Of a stretch of 64,000 nucleotides of DNA, positions 1-8,803 are shown one piece after another. The position numbers were made by a program, and so were the translations under genes. The DNA comes from Aquibacillus rhizosphaerae (lineage in GTDB: Bacteria; Bacillota; Bacilli; Bacillales; Amphibacillaceae), in NCBI RefSeq assembly GCF_030282825.1, contig NZ_JASTZU010000021.1, positions 81,049-145,048 on the forward strand. The letters run 5' to 3'. Position 1 is the stretch's first letter, and every line of letters begins with the position of its first letter. The notes under the pieces were generated by a model. It did not search any database. It saw only the letters and a list, made by a program, of their open reading frames with translations, and was not told where the DNA came from.

Positions 1-594
1 GTTGAACAATCAGGTATTATTTTTATTGATGAGATTGATAAGGTGGCTGCAAAGAGTGATCAACAATCGGGCAACGTTTCTAGAGAAGGTGTCCAACGAG
101 ACATTTTACCAATCGTAGAAGGATCAACCGTTGTTACCAAACACGGTGCTGTGAAAACAGATCACATTCTTTTTATCGCTGCAGGAGCATTTCATATGGC
201 AAAACCATCAGATTTGATACCAGAACTTCAGGGACGCTTTCCGATTCGGGTTGAGTTTGATAAATTATCGATTGATGATTTCAAGAAAATTTTAGTAGAA
301 CCCTCTAATGCGTTGTTAAAACAATATGAGGCCTTATTGGCGACAGAAGGTATAAATGTGACGTTTACAGACGAGGCTGTTACAAAACTTGCAGAAGTGG
401 CTTACGAAGTGAATCAGGATACAGATAATATTGGTGCCAGAAGATTGCATACAATTTTAGAAAAGCTGTTAGAAGAATTATCATTTGAAGCATCGGATAT
501 CACAATGGGTACAATTGAAATCACGGAAAGTTATGTAAATGAGAAGCTAAGTTCTATTGCTAAAAACAAAGACTTGAGCCAATATATTCTATAA
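1..594 (+). CDS. hslU: HslU (ClpY) ATPase subunit of the HslUV protease, C-terminal part
   Basis: This is the C-terminal 197 residues of the AAA+ unfoldase that feeds substrates into the HslV (ClpQ) peptidase in the cytoplasm. The reading frame is open from base 1, so the start lies outside the window. The first residues hold the Walker B segment IIFIDEIDK, followed by the sensor-like [19 protein letters not shown] stretch and the C-terminal small domain. The protein ends in LSQYIL; HslU tails of this kind insert into HslV. It stops 23 bp before codY, matching the codV-clpQ-clpY-codY order of Bacillus, so co-transcription with codY is likely. No lesion is seen. The full family length is about 460 residues, so roughly the last 40 percent is present. 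Confidence 0.96.
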   Translation, partial: VEQSGIIFIDEIDKVAAKSDQQSGNVSREGVQRDILPIVEGSTVVTKHGAVKTDHILFIAAGAFHMAKPSDLIPELQGRFPIRVEFDKLSIDDFKKILVEPSNALLKQYEALLATEGINVTFTDEAVTKLAEVAYEVNQDTDNIGARRLHTILEKLLEELSFEASDITMGTIEITESYVNEKLSSIAKNKDLSQYIL

Positions 595-617
595 ACATTA
601 TGAACTGGAGGAGCAAC

Positions 618-1397
618 ATGGAACTATTAGATCGCGCAAGAAAAATTAATTCAATGTTACAAAAAGCAACAGGTAAATCGGTGAATTTTAATGAGATGTC
701 AGCTACATTAAGAGATACAATTACTGCAAATATATTTGTAGTGAGTCGTAGAGGGAAGCTTCTAGGATTCGCAATTAACCAACAAATTGAAAATGAACGA
801 ATGAAATCAATGCTTGAGGAAAGACAATTTCCTGAAGAATATACAGATAGTTTATTTACAATACAAGAAACTACAGCAAATATTGATATTGATAGTAAGT
901 TTACAGCTTTCCCTATAGAAAACAAAGATTTATTTAAAAGTGGTTTAACTACTATTGTTCCCATTATTGGTGGCGGTGAACGTTTAGGTACACTTGTTTT
1001 AAGCCGTTTGACACAGAGCTTTAATAATGATGACTTACTTTTGGCAGAGTATGGTGCTACGGTAGTTGGTATGGAAATTTTACATGAAAAAACAGAAGAG
1101 ATAGAAATGGAAGCTAGAAGTAAAGCTGTGGTTCAGATGGCAATTAGCTCATTATCCTATAGTGAGTTAGAAGCAATCGAGCATATTTTTGAAGAACTAG
1201 ATGGTAATGAAGGGTTACTAGTAGCAAGTAAAATTGCTGATAGAGTAGGAATTACTCGTTCTGTAATCGTTAACGCATTAAGAAAGCTTGAAAGTGCTGG
1301 AGTTATTGAGTCTAGATCTCTAGGGATGAAAGGTACTTATATTAAAGTGTTAAATAATAAATTCCTAGTCGAATTACAGAAATTAAAGTCAAATTAA
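618..1397 (+). CDS. codY: CodY, GTP-sensing pleiotropic transcriptional repressor
   Basis: CodY is a global regulator that binds GTP and branched-chain amino acids and represses stationary-phase, nitrogen and motility genes during rich growth. The 259-residue product has the family length. The N-terminal ligand-binding GAF domain starts [14 protein letters not shown], and a C-terminal winged helix-turn-helix (about residues 204-236, [20 protein letters not shown]) binds DNA. I chose the ATG at 618 because GGAGGAG ends five bases upstream; an in-frame ATG at 600 lies before that Shine-Dalgarno. It follows hslU closely and is followed by a strong terminator, so it ends the hslVU-codY transcript. 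The next genes are flagellar, and in B. subtilis CodY represses that operon. Confidence 0.98.
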   Translation: MELLDRARKINSMLQKATGKSVNFNEMSATLRDTITANIFVVSRRGKLLGFAINQQIENERMKSMLEERQFPEEYTDSLFTIQETTANIDIDSKFTAFPIENKDLFKSGLTTIVPIIGGGERLGTLVLSRLTQSFNNDDLLLAEYGATVVGMEILHEKTEEIEMEARSKAVVQMAISSLSYSELEAIEHIFEELDGNEGLLVASKIADRVGITRSVIVNALRKLESAGVIESRSLGMKGTYIKVLNNKFLVELQKLKSN

Positions 1398-1410
1398 TTA
1401 TATGATTAAC

Positions 1411-1449
1411 AAAAAGGATGTCCTTTAAATATAGAAGGACATCCTTTTT
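1411..1449 (+). terminator. Intrinsic terminator after codY
   Basis: The arms at 1411-1425 and 1435-1449 are perfect complements (about 15 bp, rich in AAAAAGGATG), with a short AT loop. The right arm ends in a T run. The left arm also begins with five A, so it could act in both directions. It separates the hslU-codY unit from the flagellar operon. Confidence 0.9.
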
Positions 1450-1763
1450 GTTGTGTAAAAAGCCTAAAGCAAAGTTACTTCCAATAAATAGTCATATTTA
1501 TTTTTTAAATTCCATTTAATATTTTTGAAATCTATGTAATAATAATGAAGCGGATGTGACGCATTTCGACATTTTTTTCATTTTGTGTAACTATCGAAAA
1601 TTTAGTACTTTTGACTTATTAATGTTGATAAATAAATTAAATAATAGCAACTAAAGTAAGATTATGTCAAAATTCCATAGACACTTAATTACATTTAAAT
1701 TACAATATTCGATAAAGATAGACGTTTTCTGACTGTAGATATAAATCTGGAGGAATTAATACG
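1450..1763 (+). promoter_or_regulatory. Upstream region of the fla/che operon with a candidate promoter
   Basis: This is a 314 bp AT-rich gap without a credible ORF. A candidate sigma-A promoter is TTGACT at 1611-1616, a 16 bp spacer and TAAATT at 1633-1638 (four of six matches at -10). A TTCGATAA string at 1708-1715 resembles a sigma-D -10 element, but I could not place a well-spaced TAAA. Two CodY-box-like strings lie at 1519-1533 and 1588-1602. A strong Shine-Dalgarno, CTGGAGGAA, lies just before flgB. In B. subtilis this operon has sigma-A and sigma-D promoters here. The exact sites in this genome are inferred. Confidence 0.5.
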
Positions 1764-2165
1764 ATGTCACTATTTAGTAATACTATAAGTACCTTAGAAA
1801 AATCACTTGATTATGCATCTTTAAAAAACCAAACGATTGCTAATAACATTGCCAATGTTGATACTGCTAATTATAAATCTAAGAACGTCGTTTTTAAGGA
1901 CGTACTTGATAGTCAATTAGGGAGTACATTTCAAGCAAAAAGAACACACGAGAAACATATTCCTTTTCAGTCTAGTACTTTTGAACAAAACGGGCTAAAA
2001 ATCGTTTCGGACAATAGTACTACATATAACCATAATGGGAATAATGTCGACGTAGATAAAGAAATGACGAATTTAGCAGAAAATCAAATCTATTATCAGG
2101 CATTAGTTGATCGTATAAATGGTAAGTTTAATAGTCTTTCATCAGTTATTAAAGGGGGTAGGTAG
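1764..2165 (+). CDS. flgB: FlgB, flagellar proximal rod protein
   Basis: FlgB is one of the rod subunits connecting the MS ring to the hook. It is exported through the flagellar type III gate. The 133-residue product has the rod family N-terminus: a heptad-like helix followed by NQTIANNIANVDTANYKSK, the conserved 'flg_bb_rod' signature near residues 22-40. The central region is variable, and the C-terminal helix ends near NQIYYQALVDRINGKF. The ATG at 1764 is preceded by CTGGAGGAA. It is the first gene of the flagellar cluster and is spaced two bases from flgC, as expected for co-assembled rod parts. Confidence 0.96.
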   Translation: MSLFSNTISTLEKSLDYASLKNQTIANNIANVDTANYKSKNVVFKDVLDSQLGSTFQAKRTHEKHIPFQSSTFEQNGLKIVSDNSTTYNHNGNNVDVDKEMTNLAENQIYYQALVDRINGKFNSLSSVIKGGR

Positions 2166-2167
2166 CG

Positions 2168-2623
2168 TTGAGTATATTTAATTCGTTAAATACTAGTGCG
2201 AGTGCTTTAACTGCACAACGACTTCGCATGGATGTTATTTCTTCTAATATTGCAAATGCTGATACAACTAGAGCAACAATCAATGAAAATGGTGAATATG
2301 AACCGTATCGTCGTAAAATGGTCACTTTTGAATCAAAAGATTCAGGGTTCACTTCTTTTTTAAGAAGAGCAACTAATAGCCAAGCAAGTTCTGGAAACGG
2401 AGTTCGGGTAAAGCAAATAACAGAAGATGAAGAACCGTTTCAGTTAGTTTACAACCCAAATCATCCAGATGCTGGAGTAGATGGGTATGTTCAATTGCCA
2501 AATGTTGATCCATTGCAAGAAATGGTTGATATGATGAGCGCTACCCGTTCATATGAAGCAAATGTAACTTCTATAAACGCAACAAAAAGTATGCTTCAAA
2601 AAGCATTAGAAATAGGAAAATAA
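2168..2623 (+). CDS. flgC: FlgC, flagellar proximal rod protein
   Basis: FlgC is a second proximal rod subunit, exported and assembled after FliE and FlgB. The 151-residue product has the rod N-terminus LTAQRLRMDVISSNIANADTT and the C-terminal helix EMVDMMSATRSYEANVTSIN shared with rod and hook proteins. The start is a TTG at 2168; its Shine-Dalgarno (GGGGGTAGG) lies within the end of flgB, which indicates translational coupling. Length and motifs match the family and nothing looks damaged. Confidence 0.96.
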   Translation: MSIFNSLNTSASALTAQRLRMDVISSNIANADTTRATINENGEYEPYRRKMVTFESKDSGFTSFLRRATNSQASSGNGVRVKQITEDEEPFQLVYNPNHPDAGVDGYVQLPNVDPLQEMVDMMSATRSYEANVTSINATKSMLQKALEIGK

Positions 2624-2641
2624 TAATTAGGAGGAGTTTTA

Positions 2642-2950
2642 ATGGAATTAGCAAAAATTGGATCACTTCAAAAACCAGCTTTGTCTTTACAAAACACAAC
2701 ACAAACTAAACCCACTGTTGCTGAAGCGCAAAATGAATTTTCCTCAAGTTTAAAAAATGCAATAGAACAATTAAATGAAGTACAAGTAGCATCAGATAAA
2801 AAAACAGAGGCATTAGCTAACGGGCAAATTGATGACTTACACGATGTAATGATTGCCTCTCAGAAATCTAGTATTGCATTACAAACGGCAGTTGAGGTAC
2901 AACGTAAAGGAATCGATGCATACAACGAAATTATGAGAATGCAAGTGTAG
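2642..2950 (+). CDS. fliE: FliE, MS ring-rod junction protein
   Basis: FliE is the small adaptor between the FliF MS ring and the FlgB/FlgC rod, and the first protein exported by the gate. The 102-residue product has a variable N-terminus and a conserved C-terminal half with EFSSSLKNAIEQLNEVQ, then SDKKTEALANGQIDDLHDVM and a terminal amphipathic helix ending in YNEIMRMQV. AGGAGG precedes the ATG by about eight bases. It lies between flgC and fliF, the usual place. A hairpin sits in the 85-base gap that follows. Confidence 0.95.
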   Translation: MELAKIGSLQKPALSLQNTTQTKPTVAEAQNEFSSSLKNAIEQLNEVQVASDKKTEALANGQIDDLHDVMIASQKSSIALQTAVEVQRKGIDAYNEIMRMQV

Positions 2951-3035
2951 GAAGTGGACTTTCTGACAACAAGAATGAACTACATTAAAAGACTAGAGCT
3001 TCCTATTAATGGTGTGCTTGTGTTGGAGGCAAAAG

Positions 3036-4634
3036 ATGAAACGAAAATTGGAAATATATAGAGAAAAAATTATAAATTATTGGACTTCAAGGTCAAAAGC
3101 TCAAAAAGGGATGTTTGCCGGTCTTATTTTTTTGTTTCTATTCCTTATTATTGCTGGGAGCTTCCTAGCCGGTCAAACAAAAATGGTACCACTATATAAT
3201 AACTTGTCACTACAGGAAGTAGGACAAATTAAAACAGAGTTAGATGCAAGAGGTGTTTCTTATGAGTTAGAAAATGGAGGAACAACTCTTCGTGTCCCTA
3301 CGGAACAAGTCGATTCCCTACTTGTCGATTTAGCTGCACAGGGCATTCCAAATAGTGGTAGTATTGACTACTCATTTTTTAGTGAAAATGCTTCTTGGGG
3401 TGTCACTGATAATGAATTTGAAGTAATGAAACTTGATGCAATGCAAACAGAGTTAGCAAACCTAATGAAAAGTATAAATGGTATAGATGAAGCTAGTGTA
3501 ATGATAAATAAACCAGAAGATCCTGTATTTGTTAGTGATCAGACGCAAGAAGCATCAGCTTCGATAGTAATAAACACACAACCTGGTTATCAGCTTGAAG
3601 ATAGTCAAATTAAATCTTTATATCATTTAGTTTCTAAAACTGTTCCAAACCTACCTACTGATAATATCGTCATTATGAATCAAAATTTTGAGTACTTTGA
3701 CTTAAATGATTCAAATTCTTTTGCAAATGGAGATTCCTATACTGCACAGCAAGGTATAAAGCAAAATATTGAAAAAGACTTACAACGTAGAATACAACAA
3801 ATGATTGGAACAATGATTGGTGGAGACAAGGTCATTGCTTCTGTAACAGCGGATATCGATTTTACACAAGAAAATAGAATTGAAGAATTGATAGAACCTG
3901 TTGATGAAGAAAACATGGAAGGCTTACCTGTTAGTATTGAAAGAATTACCGAAGCCTATACAGGTGCCAATGCGGCAGCTGCAGCAGAAGCGGGAGTTGG
4001 TGATGAAGAGGTGCCAAACTATCCAGCAGATGCCGAAGCAGGAGACGGTGACTATGAAATGGTTAAAGAGTCTATTAATAATGAGTTTAATAGAATCCAT
4101 CGTGAGATTGTAGAAAGTGATTATAAAATCCGTGATTTGGGGATTCAAATTGCTGTTGATAATACAAAAGAGACAGATGCTGACGAAGTGGAATATTTAA
4201 CGCAACAAGAACAATTAGAAGTAGAAGAAGGTATTGCTTCTATTTTGAATTCAATTGTTACTACGTCGATTGACAAATCATATGGTGAAGTAGTACCAGA
4301 AGAGAAAACTTCCATTGTTTTTCAAGAATTTAATGGGAGACAAGCACCTACTGATATGGCTGTACCAACAATTCCTGTTTGGATCTATGTTATTGGTGGT
4401 TTGCTTGTACTAGCAATTATCGTATTGATTATAGCTTTAAGAAAACGAAATAATAAAGAAGAAGAAGTTGAATTTGTAGCTGAGGAAACAGAGCAACAAA
4501 TCAACACAATTCCAGACATTGAAGAAAAAGCCGATACAGAAGGAACTGTTAGAAGAAAACAATTAGAAAAAATGGCAAAAGATAAGCCAGAAGACTTTGC
4601 AAAGCTACTAAGAAGTTGGATTGCAGATGACTAG
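3036..4634 (+). CDS. fliF: FliF, flagellar MS ring protein
   Basis: FliF forms the membrane-embedded MS ring on which the motor and export gate are built. The product is 532 residues. A first membrane segment lies near residues 24-46 (MFAGLIFLFLFLIIAGSF), followed by YscJ/FliF ring-building domains and a second membrane segment near 450-470 (VWIYVIGGLLVLAIIVLII). A cytoplasmic tail, with RRKQLEKMAKDKPEDFAKLL followed by RSWIADD, is the FliG-binding motif. I chose the ATG at 3036 because GGAGGC lies six bases upstream; the in-frame ATG at 3009 precedes that site and adds a non-conserved leader. An Ala-rich acidic loop near residues 307-335 is the usual variable ring loop. The fliG Shine-Dalgarno overlaps its stop. 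Confidence 0.96.
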   Translation: MKRKLEIYREKIINYWTSRSKAQKGMFAGLIFLFLFLIIAGSFLAGQTKMVPLYNNLSLQEVGQIKTELDARGVSYELENGGTTLRVPTEQVDSLLVDLAAQGIPNSGSIDYSFFSENASWGVTDNEFEVMKLDAMQTELANLMKSINGIDEASVMINKPEDPVFVSDQTQEASASIVINTQPGYQLEDSQIKSLYHLVSKTVPNLPTDNIVIMNQNFEYFDLNDSNSFANGDSYTAQQGIKQNIEKDLQRRIQQMIGTMIGGDKVIASVTADIDFTQENRIEELIEPVDEENMEGLPVSIERITEAYTGANAAAAAEAGVGDEEVPNYPADAEAGDGDYEMVKESINNEFNRIHREIVESDYKIRDLGIQIAVDNTKETDADEVEYLTQQEQLEVEEGIASILNSIVTTSIDKSYGEVVPEEKTSIVFQEFNGRQAPTDMAVPTIPVWIYVIGGLLVLAIIVLIIALRKRNNKEEEVEFVAEETEQQINTIPDIEEKADTEGTVRRKQLEKMAKDKPEDFAKLLRSWIADD

Positions 4635-4646
4635 GAGGCGTCCTTT

Positions 4647-5660
4647 ATGGTAAGGCACAAAGAATCGTTATCAGGGAGGCAGAAAGCAGCTATTCTATTG
4701 ATATCACTAGGTCCAGATGTGTCAGCACAAATTTATAAACATTTGACGGAGGAAGAAATAGAAAAACTAACACTGCAAATCTCTTCTGTAAAAAAAGTAG
4801 AGTCTAATCAAAAAGAAGATGTATTGGATCAATTCCATCAATTAGCTATAGCACAGGATTATATCTCTCAAGGAGGTATAAACTATGCTAAAACAGTTCT
4901 TGAGAAAGCACTAGGGCAACAAGAGGCTTCTGATATTATTAACCGATTAACATCTTCTTTACAGGTGAAACCTTTTGATTTTGCTAGGAAAGCAGAGCCA
5001 GCACAAATTCTGAACTTTATACAAAACGAACATCCGCAGACGATTGCACTTGTTCTTTCTTACCTTGATGCGGATCAAGCTGGACAAATATTATCTGAAC
5101 TCCCTCAAGAATTACAAGCTGATATTGCAAAAAGGATTGCAGTTATGGATTCAACATCACCTGAAATTATATATGAAGTTGAACAAGTTCTAGAAAGAAA
5201 ACTATCTACGACAGTTACACAAGATTATACTCAAACAGGTGGAATTCAAGCTGTGGTTGAAGTGTTAAATGGAGTGGATCGTAGTACAGAACGTACAATA
5301 CTAGATGCACTAGAAATACAAGACCCAGAACTAGCAGAAGAAATTAAGAAAAGAATGTTTGTGTTTGAAGATATTGTTACTCTCGATAACCGCGCAATTC
5401 AAAGAGTTATCAGAGAAGTTGAAAATGATGATCTTCGCTTATCCTTAAAAGTAGCTAGTGAAGAAGTAAGAGAGATTGTCTTTAAGAACATGTCTACTCG
5501 AATGGCAGAAACATTTAAAGAAGAAATGGAATTCATGGGACCTGTACGATTACGAGACGTTGAAGAATCACAATCGAGAATTGTCTCTGCAATACGTAGG
5601 TTAGAAGAAGTCGGAGAAATTGTTGTTGCACGTGGTGGAGGGGATGATATCATTGTCTAG
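4647..5660 (+). CDS. fliG: FliG, flagellar motor switch protein
   Basis: FliG forms the top of the C ring. It binds FliF and FliM and contacts the stator to generate torque. The 337-residue product has the N-terminal FliF-binding domain (SGRQKAAILLISLGPDVSAQ), the middle EHPQTIALVLSYL segment that contacts FliM, and the C-terminal torque helix around RAIQRVIREVENDDLRLSLK with its conserved charged residues. The ATG at 4647 follows AGGAGG at 4631-4636, which overlaps the fliF stop region. The end of the gene carries the fliH ribosome binding site, so the two are probably translationally coupled. Confidence 0.97.
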   Translation: MVRHKESLSGRQKAAILLISLGPDVSAQIYKHLTEEEIEKLTLQISSVKKVESNQKEDVLDQFHQLAIAQDYISQGGINYAKTVLEKALGQQEASDIINRLTSSLQVKPFDFARKAEPAQILNFIQNEHPQTIALVLSYLDADQAGQILSELPQELQADIAKRIAVMDSTSPEIIYEVEQVLERKLSTTVTQDYTQTGGIQAVVEVLNGVDRSTERTILDALEIQDPELAEEIKKRMFVFEDIVTLDNRAIQRVIREVENDDLRLSLKVASEEVREIVFKNMSTRMAETFKEEMEFMGPVRLRDVEESQSRIVSAIRRLEEVGEIVVARGGGDDIIV

Positions 5661-6420
5661 CGGTTATAGATATGATGAGAAACCTACTAGTAAAGTGATT
5701 GGTATTAAACCTGTTCAAATAAATGTCCACAAGTCGGTTGAAGATAATGATAATGATGCAAGTGAACAATTACTAAGTATAGAAAAAGAGTTGAATGATG
5801 CGTTAACTCAACTTGAACAAACGAAACTTGAAACAACCAAATTAGTAAATGCAGCTAAGGAACAAATTGATAAAGAAAAACAAATATGGGAAACAGAAAA
5901 AAAGCAACTTATTGAAGATGCTCAATTGTCTGGATATCAAGATGGATTCGATTCTGGAAGCAAAGAAAGTATGGATCAATATAAACAACTAGTTGACCAT
6001 GCAAAAACAATAGTGGATGAAGCAAAGACAGATTATTTGAGAACAATTGATCAAAGTGAAGAAGAAATTTTGAAAATTGGAATAAACGTAGCTTCTAAAA
6101 TAATTCATACTGTTATTGATGAAGGTGACGAGTTTATTAATATTGTGAGGGATGTTTTAAAAGAAGTCAAAGAACAAGCTTCAATTAATATTTTTTCACA
6201 TCCAGAAGACTATCAGATAATCTTAAATCATAAACAAGAGTTGTTAAATATTATTAGTTCTAAAGCGGTACTTTCTATATATCCAGATAGCGATTTGGAA
6301 AAAGGTAGTTGTATCGTGGAGACACCTTTTGGGAAAATAGATGCTAGTGTTCAGAGTCAATTACTTGAATTGAGGAATAAACTGTTTCATATCACGGAGG
6401 AGTTTGAGCGTGAATATTGA
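5653..6420 (+). CDS. fliH: FliH, negative regulator and stator of the export ATPase
   Basis: FliH forms the peripheral stalk that anchors the FliI ATPase to the C ring and holds back its activity. The product is about 255 residues: a variable N-terminus, a long coiled coil (roughly residues 35-110, QLLSIEKELNDALTQLEQ onward) and a C-terminal V-ATPase E-subunit-like domain ending in KLFHITEEFEREY. The start is uncertain. TTG at 5653 lies nine bases after GGAGGGG, whereas ATG at 5644 is only one or two bases from it, so I prefer TTG. Either start overlaps the fliG end. It overlaps fliI downstream. Confidence 0.9.
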   Translation: MSSGYRYDEKPTSKVIGIKPVQINVHKSVEDNDNDASEQLLSIEKELNDALTQLEQTKLETTKLVNAAKEQIDKEKQIWETEKKQLIEDAQLSGYQDGFDSGSKESMDQYKQLVDHAKTIVDEAKTDYLRTIDQSEEEILKIGINVASKIIHTVIDEGDEFINIVRDVLKEVKEQASINIFSHPEDYQIILNHKQELLNIISSKAVLSIYPDSDLEKGSCIVETPFGKIDASVQSQLLELRNKLFHITEEFEREY

Positions 6421-7729
6421 TGGATATTTAGATGAAATCAACCAAATTGATACGTACAAACGATACGGGAAAATTCATCGAGTTATTGGACTAATGATTG
6501 AATCCAAAGGGCCTGAAGTAAGTGTTGGAGATGTTTGCTATATTCACACATCAAAAAAGAAGAATTCTAAAATACTTGCAGAAGTTGTTGGTTTTAATGA
6601 AGAAAAAGTACTGCTAATGCCCTACTCGACCATTAAAGAAATTGGTCCAGGATGTTTAGTGGAGGCTACTGATCAACCACTGACAATTAATGTTGGAAGA
6701 GGACTAATTGGTAAAGTAATTGATTCTTTAGGACACTCACTAGATGGCTCGTTATTACCAAAGGGTCTAACCAGTTATCCATCGGAACAATCACCACCGA
6801 ATCCATTAGCTAGACCCAGAATTTTAGAACCTATCCAAATAGGTGTGAAGACTATTGATGCTTTGCTTACTGTAGGGAAAGGACAGCGTGTTGGGATTTT
6901 TGCTGGTAGTGGTGTAGGTAAAAGTACCTTACTTGGTATGATCGCTCGAAATAGTGATGCTGATATCAATGTAATAGCTTTAATAGGTGAACGTGGTCGA
7001 GAGGTTAGAGAATTCATTGAAAAAGATTTAGGTGAAGAAGGATTAAAGAGGTCAATTGTAGTAGTCGCAACTTCTGATCAACCCGCACTTATGCGAATAA
7101 AAGGTGCCTATACAGCAACAGCAATCAGTGAATATTTTCGAGATCAAGGTTTAAATGTCAATCTAATGATGGATTCAGTCACACGTGTTGCAATGGCACA
7201 AAGAGAAGTAGGGTTAGCAACTGGTGAACCACCAACAACGAAAGGTTATACACCATCAGTGTTCGCTATGTTACCTAAACTATTAGAAAGAACTGGTACA
7301 AGTGAAAAAGGAACGATTACAGCTTTTTACACTGTTCTTGTCGATGGAGATGATATGAATGAACCAATTGCTGACACAACAAGGGGTATTTTAGATGGAC
7401 ATATTGTCTTAGATAGAAAACTTGCTGAGCAAGGTCAATTTCCGGCAATAAACGTTTTGAAATCAGTAAGTAGAGTTATGCCCGAAATTACATCAAAAGA
7501 AGAACAGCAATTGGCACAAAATGCCCGATTTATACTAGCTACTTATGAAGAAAACTATGAATTGATTCAAATAGGTGCATATAAAAGAGGTGCAAGTAAA
7601 GAGATTGATCAATCAATCCAATTACATCCGAAGGTTGTTAGCTTTTTGAAACAAAAGACTGATGAAGATATTACAAGAAATCAAGCGCTTCAGCAATTGG
7701 CTGATTTGATAGGCAGGAGTGGTAGTTAA
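6410..7729 (+). CDS. fliI: FliI, flagellar type III export ATPase
   Basis: FliI is the F1-beta-like ATPase that unfolds and delivers export substrates to the flagellar gate. The product is about 439 residues. The Walker A loop GSGVGKST is near residue 166, GERGREVREFIE follows, and the catalytic region runs through MMDSVTRVAMAQREVGLA. The N-terminus YKRYGKIHRVIGLMIESKGP is typical of Bacillus FliI. GTG at 6410 is nine bases after GGAGG, so I prefer it to the TTG at 6404, which is only three bases away. It overlaps the last codons of fliH and its stop overlaps the fliJ start. Confidence 0.96.
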   Translation: MNIDGYLDEINQIDTYKRYGKIHRVIGLMIESKGPEVSVGDVCYIHTSKKKNSKILAEVVGFNEEKVLLMPYSTIKEIGPGCLVEATDQPLTINVGRGLIGKVIDSLGHSLDGSLLPKGLTSYPSEQSPPNPLARPRILEPIQIGVKTIDALLTVGKGQRVGIFAGSGVGKSTLLGMIARNSDADINVIALIGERGREVREFIEKDLGEEGLKRSIVVVATSDQPALMRIKGAYTATAISEYFRDQGLNVNLMMDSVTRVAMAQREVGLATGEPPTTKGYTPSVFAMLPKLLERTGTSEKGTITAFYTVLVDGDDMNEPIADTTRGILDGHIVLDRKLAEQGQFPAINVLKSVSRVMPEITSKEEQQLAQNARFILATYEENYELIQIGAYKRGASKEIDQSIQLHPKVVSFLKQKTDEDITRNQALQQLADLIGRSGS

Positions 7730-8175
7730 TGGCCAATACAAAGGCTTTTCAAAAAATCTTATCTTTTCGTGAAAGAGAGAAAAATGAAGCTCAAATAGCT
7801 TATAAACAGTCAGTGGAAAGCTTTGAGGATGTCGCAACTCAACTTTATAATTTATTAAGAAAAAAAGAAGATGTTGAAAATAAGTACAACTACTATTTGG
7901 AAACAATGGGCTCTGTTACAAATATAGCAACACATTACTCCTATATTGAGAGAATTAAAGAAAAAATAACAAGATTAGAAACTTCAGTTAATGAAGCAAG
8001 ACATGTTATGGACGCTAAACAATTAAAATTAACTAATGCTCATATTGAAACAAAAAAGTACGAAAAATTAATAGAAAGAAAAAAACTAAAGCTGAAAGAA
8101 CATGAACTTGAGCAAGAAAACAAATTAATGGATGAAACCTCTATTATACAGTTTTTAAATAACAGGGATAGGTGA
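7729..8175 (+). CDS. fliJ: FliJ, flagellar export chaperone and ATPase stalk protein
   Basis: FliJ is a coiled-coil protein resembling the gamma stalk of F1. It sits inside the FliI hexamer, contacts FlhA and helps recycle export chaperones. The 148-residue product is almost entirely charged heptad-rich helix, starting with FQKILSFREREKNEAQIAYK and ending in ELEQENKLMDETSIIQFLNN. The ATG overlaps the fliI stop (taATG), so translation is probably coupled. Sequence identity in this family is low, so position and coiled-coil structure carry much of the call. Confidence 0.92.
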   Translation: MANTKAFQKILSFREREKNEAQIAYKQSVESFEDVATQLYNLLRKKEDVENKYNYYLETMGSVTNIATHYSYIERIKEKITRLETSVNEARHVMDAKQLKLTNAHIETKKYEKLIERKKLKLKEHELEQENKLMDETSIIQFLNNRDR

Positions 8176-8179
8176 GTAT

Positions 8180-8755
8180 ATGGCTCGTGATTCAGTTGTA
8201 GAAAAAGAAAATAAAAAAGCAGGTCCTTTTCAATGGCTAGTAGTGATTGTCATACCAATAATATTCGCAATTACTCTTGCTCTTATTATCTTATCTTTTA
8301 TGGGTGTTGATGTTATTGGGAATGCAAAAGGTTTTGCCAACCATATTCCGTTTCTATCCTCTGTGGTGTCGACTGAGGAAGAACTAATAGAGAATAATCA
8401 ATTAGAAGAACTTCAGACTGAGATTGATTCACAATCATCACAGATTGACCAACTTTCTTCAGAATTAAGCGTAAAAGAACAAACAATAGATGAATTAAAT
8501 CAACAAGTTTTAAAACTAGAAAAACAGATTGAAGATTATGAGTCAGGTGAACAAGATAAGACAGAGACTGTAACAACCATTACCAGTTCATTTAAAAATA
8601 TGGAGCCGGAAACTGCAGCTCCAATTATTTCTAATCTAGATAATCAACTTGCAGCTTCTATTTTAGAAAGTTTACCAGATAGAGAACGTGGTGCAATCCT
8701 TGGTGCATTAGATCCAGAATTAGCAGCACAAATTACCCAATTATTACTGGAATAA
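8180..8755 (+). CDS. ylxF: YlxF, membrane-anchored MgtE-N-like flagellar locus protein
   Basis: This is a single-pass membrane protein of 191 residues. One hydrophobic segment lies at about residues 18-42 (FQWLVVIVIPIIFAITLALI). A coiled coil follows at about 70-120 (EELIENNQLEELQTEIDSQS onward), and the C-terminal fold resembles the MgtE intracellular N domain (SFKNMEPETAAPIISNL, then SILESLPDRERGAILGALDP). B. subtilis has the similar YlxF between fliJ and fliK. Proteobacterial MotE shares the architecture and acts as a stator-protein chaperone, but whether YlxF does the same is unknown. The gene starts five bases after fliJ. Confidence 0.85.
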   Translation: MARDSVVEKENKKAGPFQWLVVIVIPIIFAITLALIILSFMGVDVIGNAKGFANHIPFLSSVVSTEEELIENNQLEELQTEIDSQSSQIDQLSSELSVKEQTIDELNQQVLKLEKQIEDYESGEQDKTETVTTITSSFKNMEPETAAPIISNLDNQLAASILESLPDRERGAILGALDPELAAQITQLLLE

Positions 8756-8803
8756 GAGTTACAATTTTCTAATCATTAAATTTGAAGGGAGGTGAATACG
8801 AAG

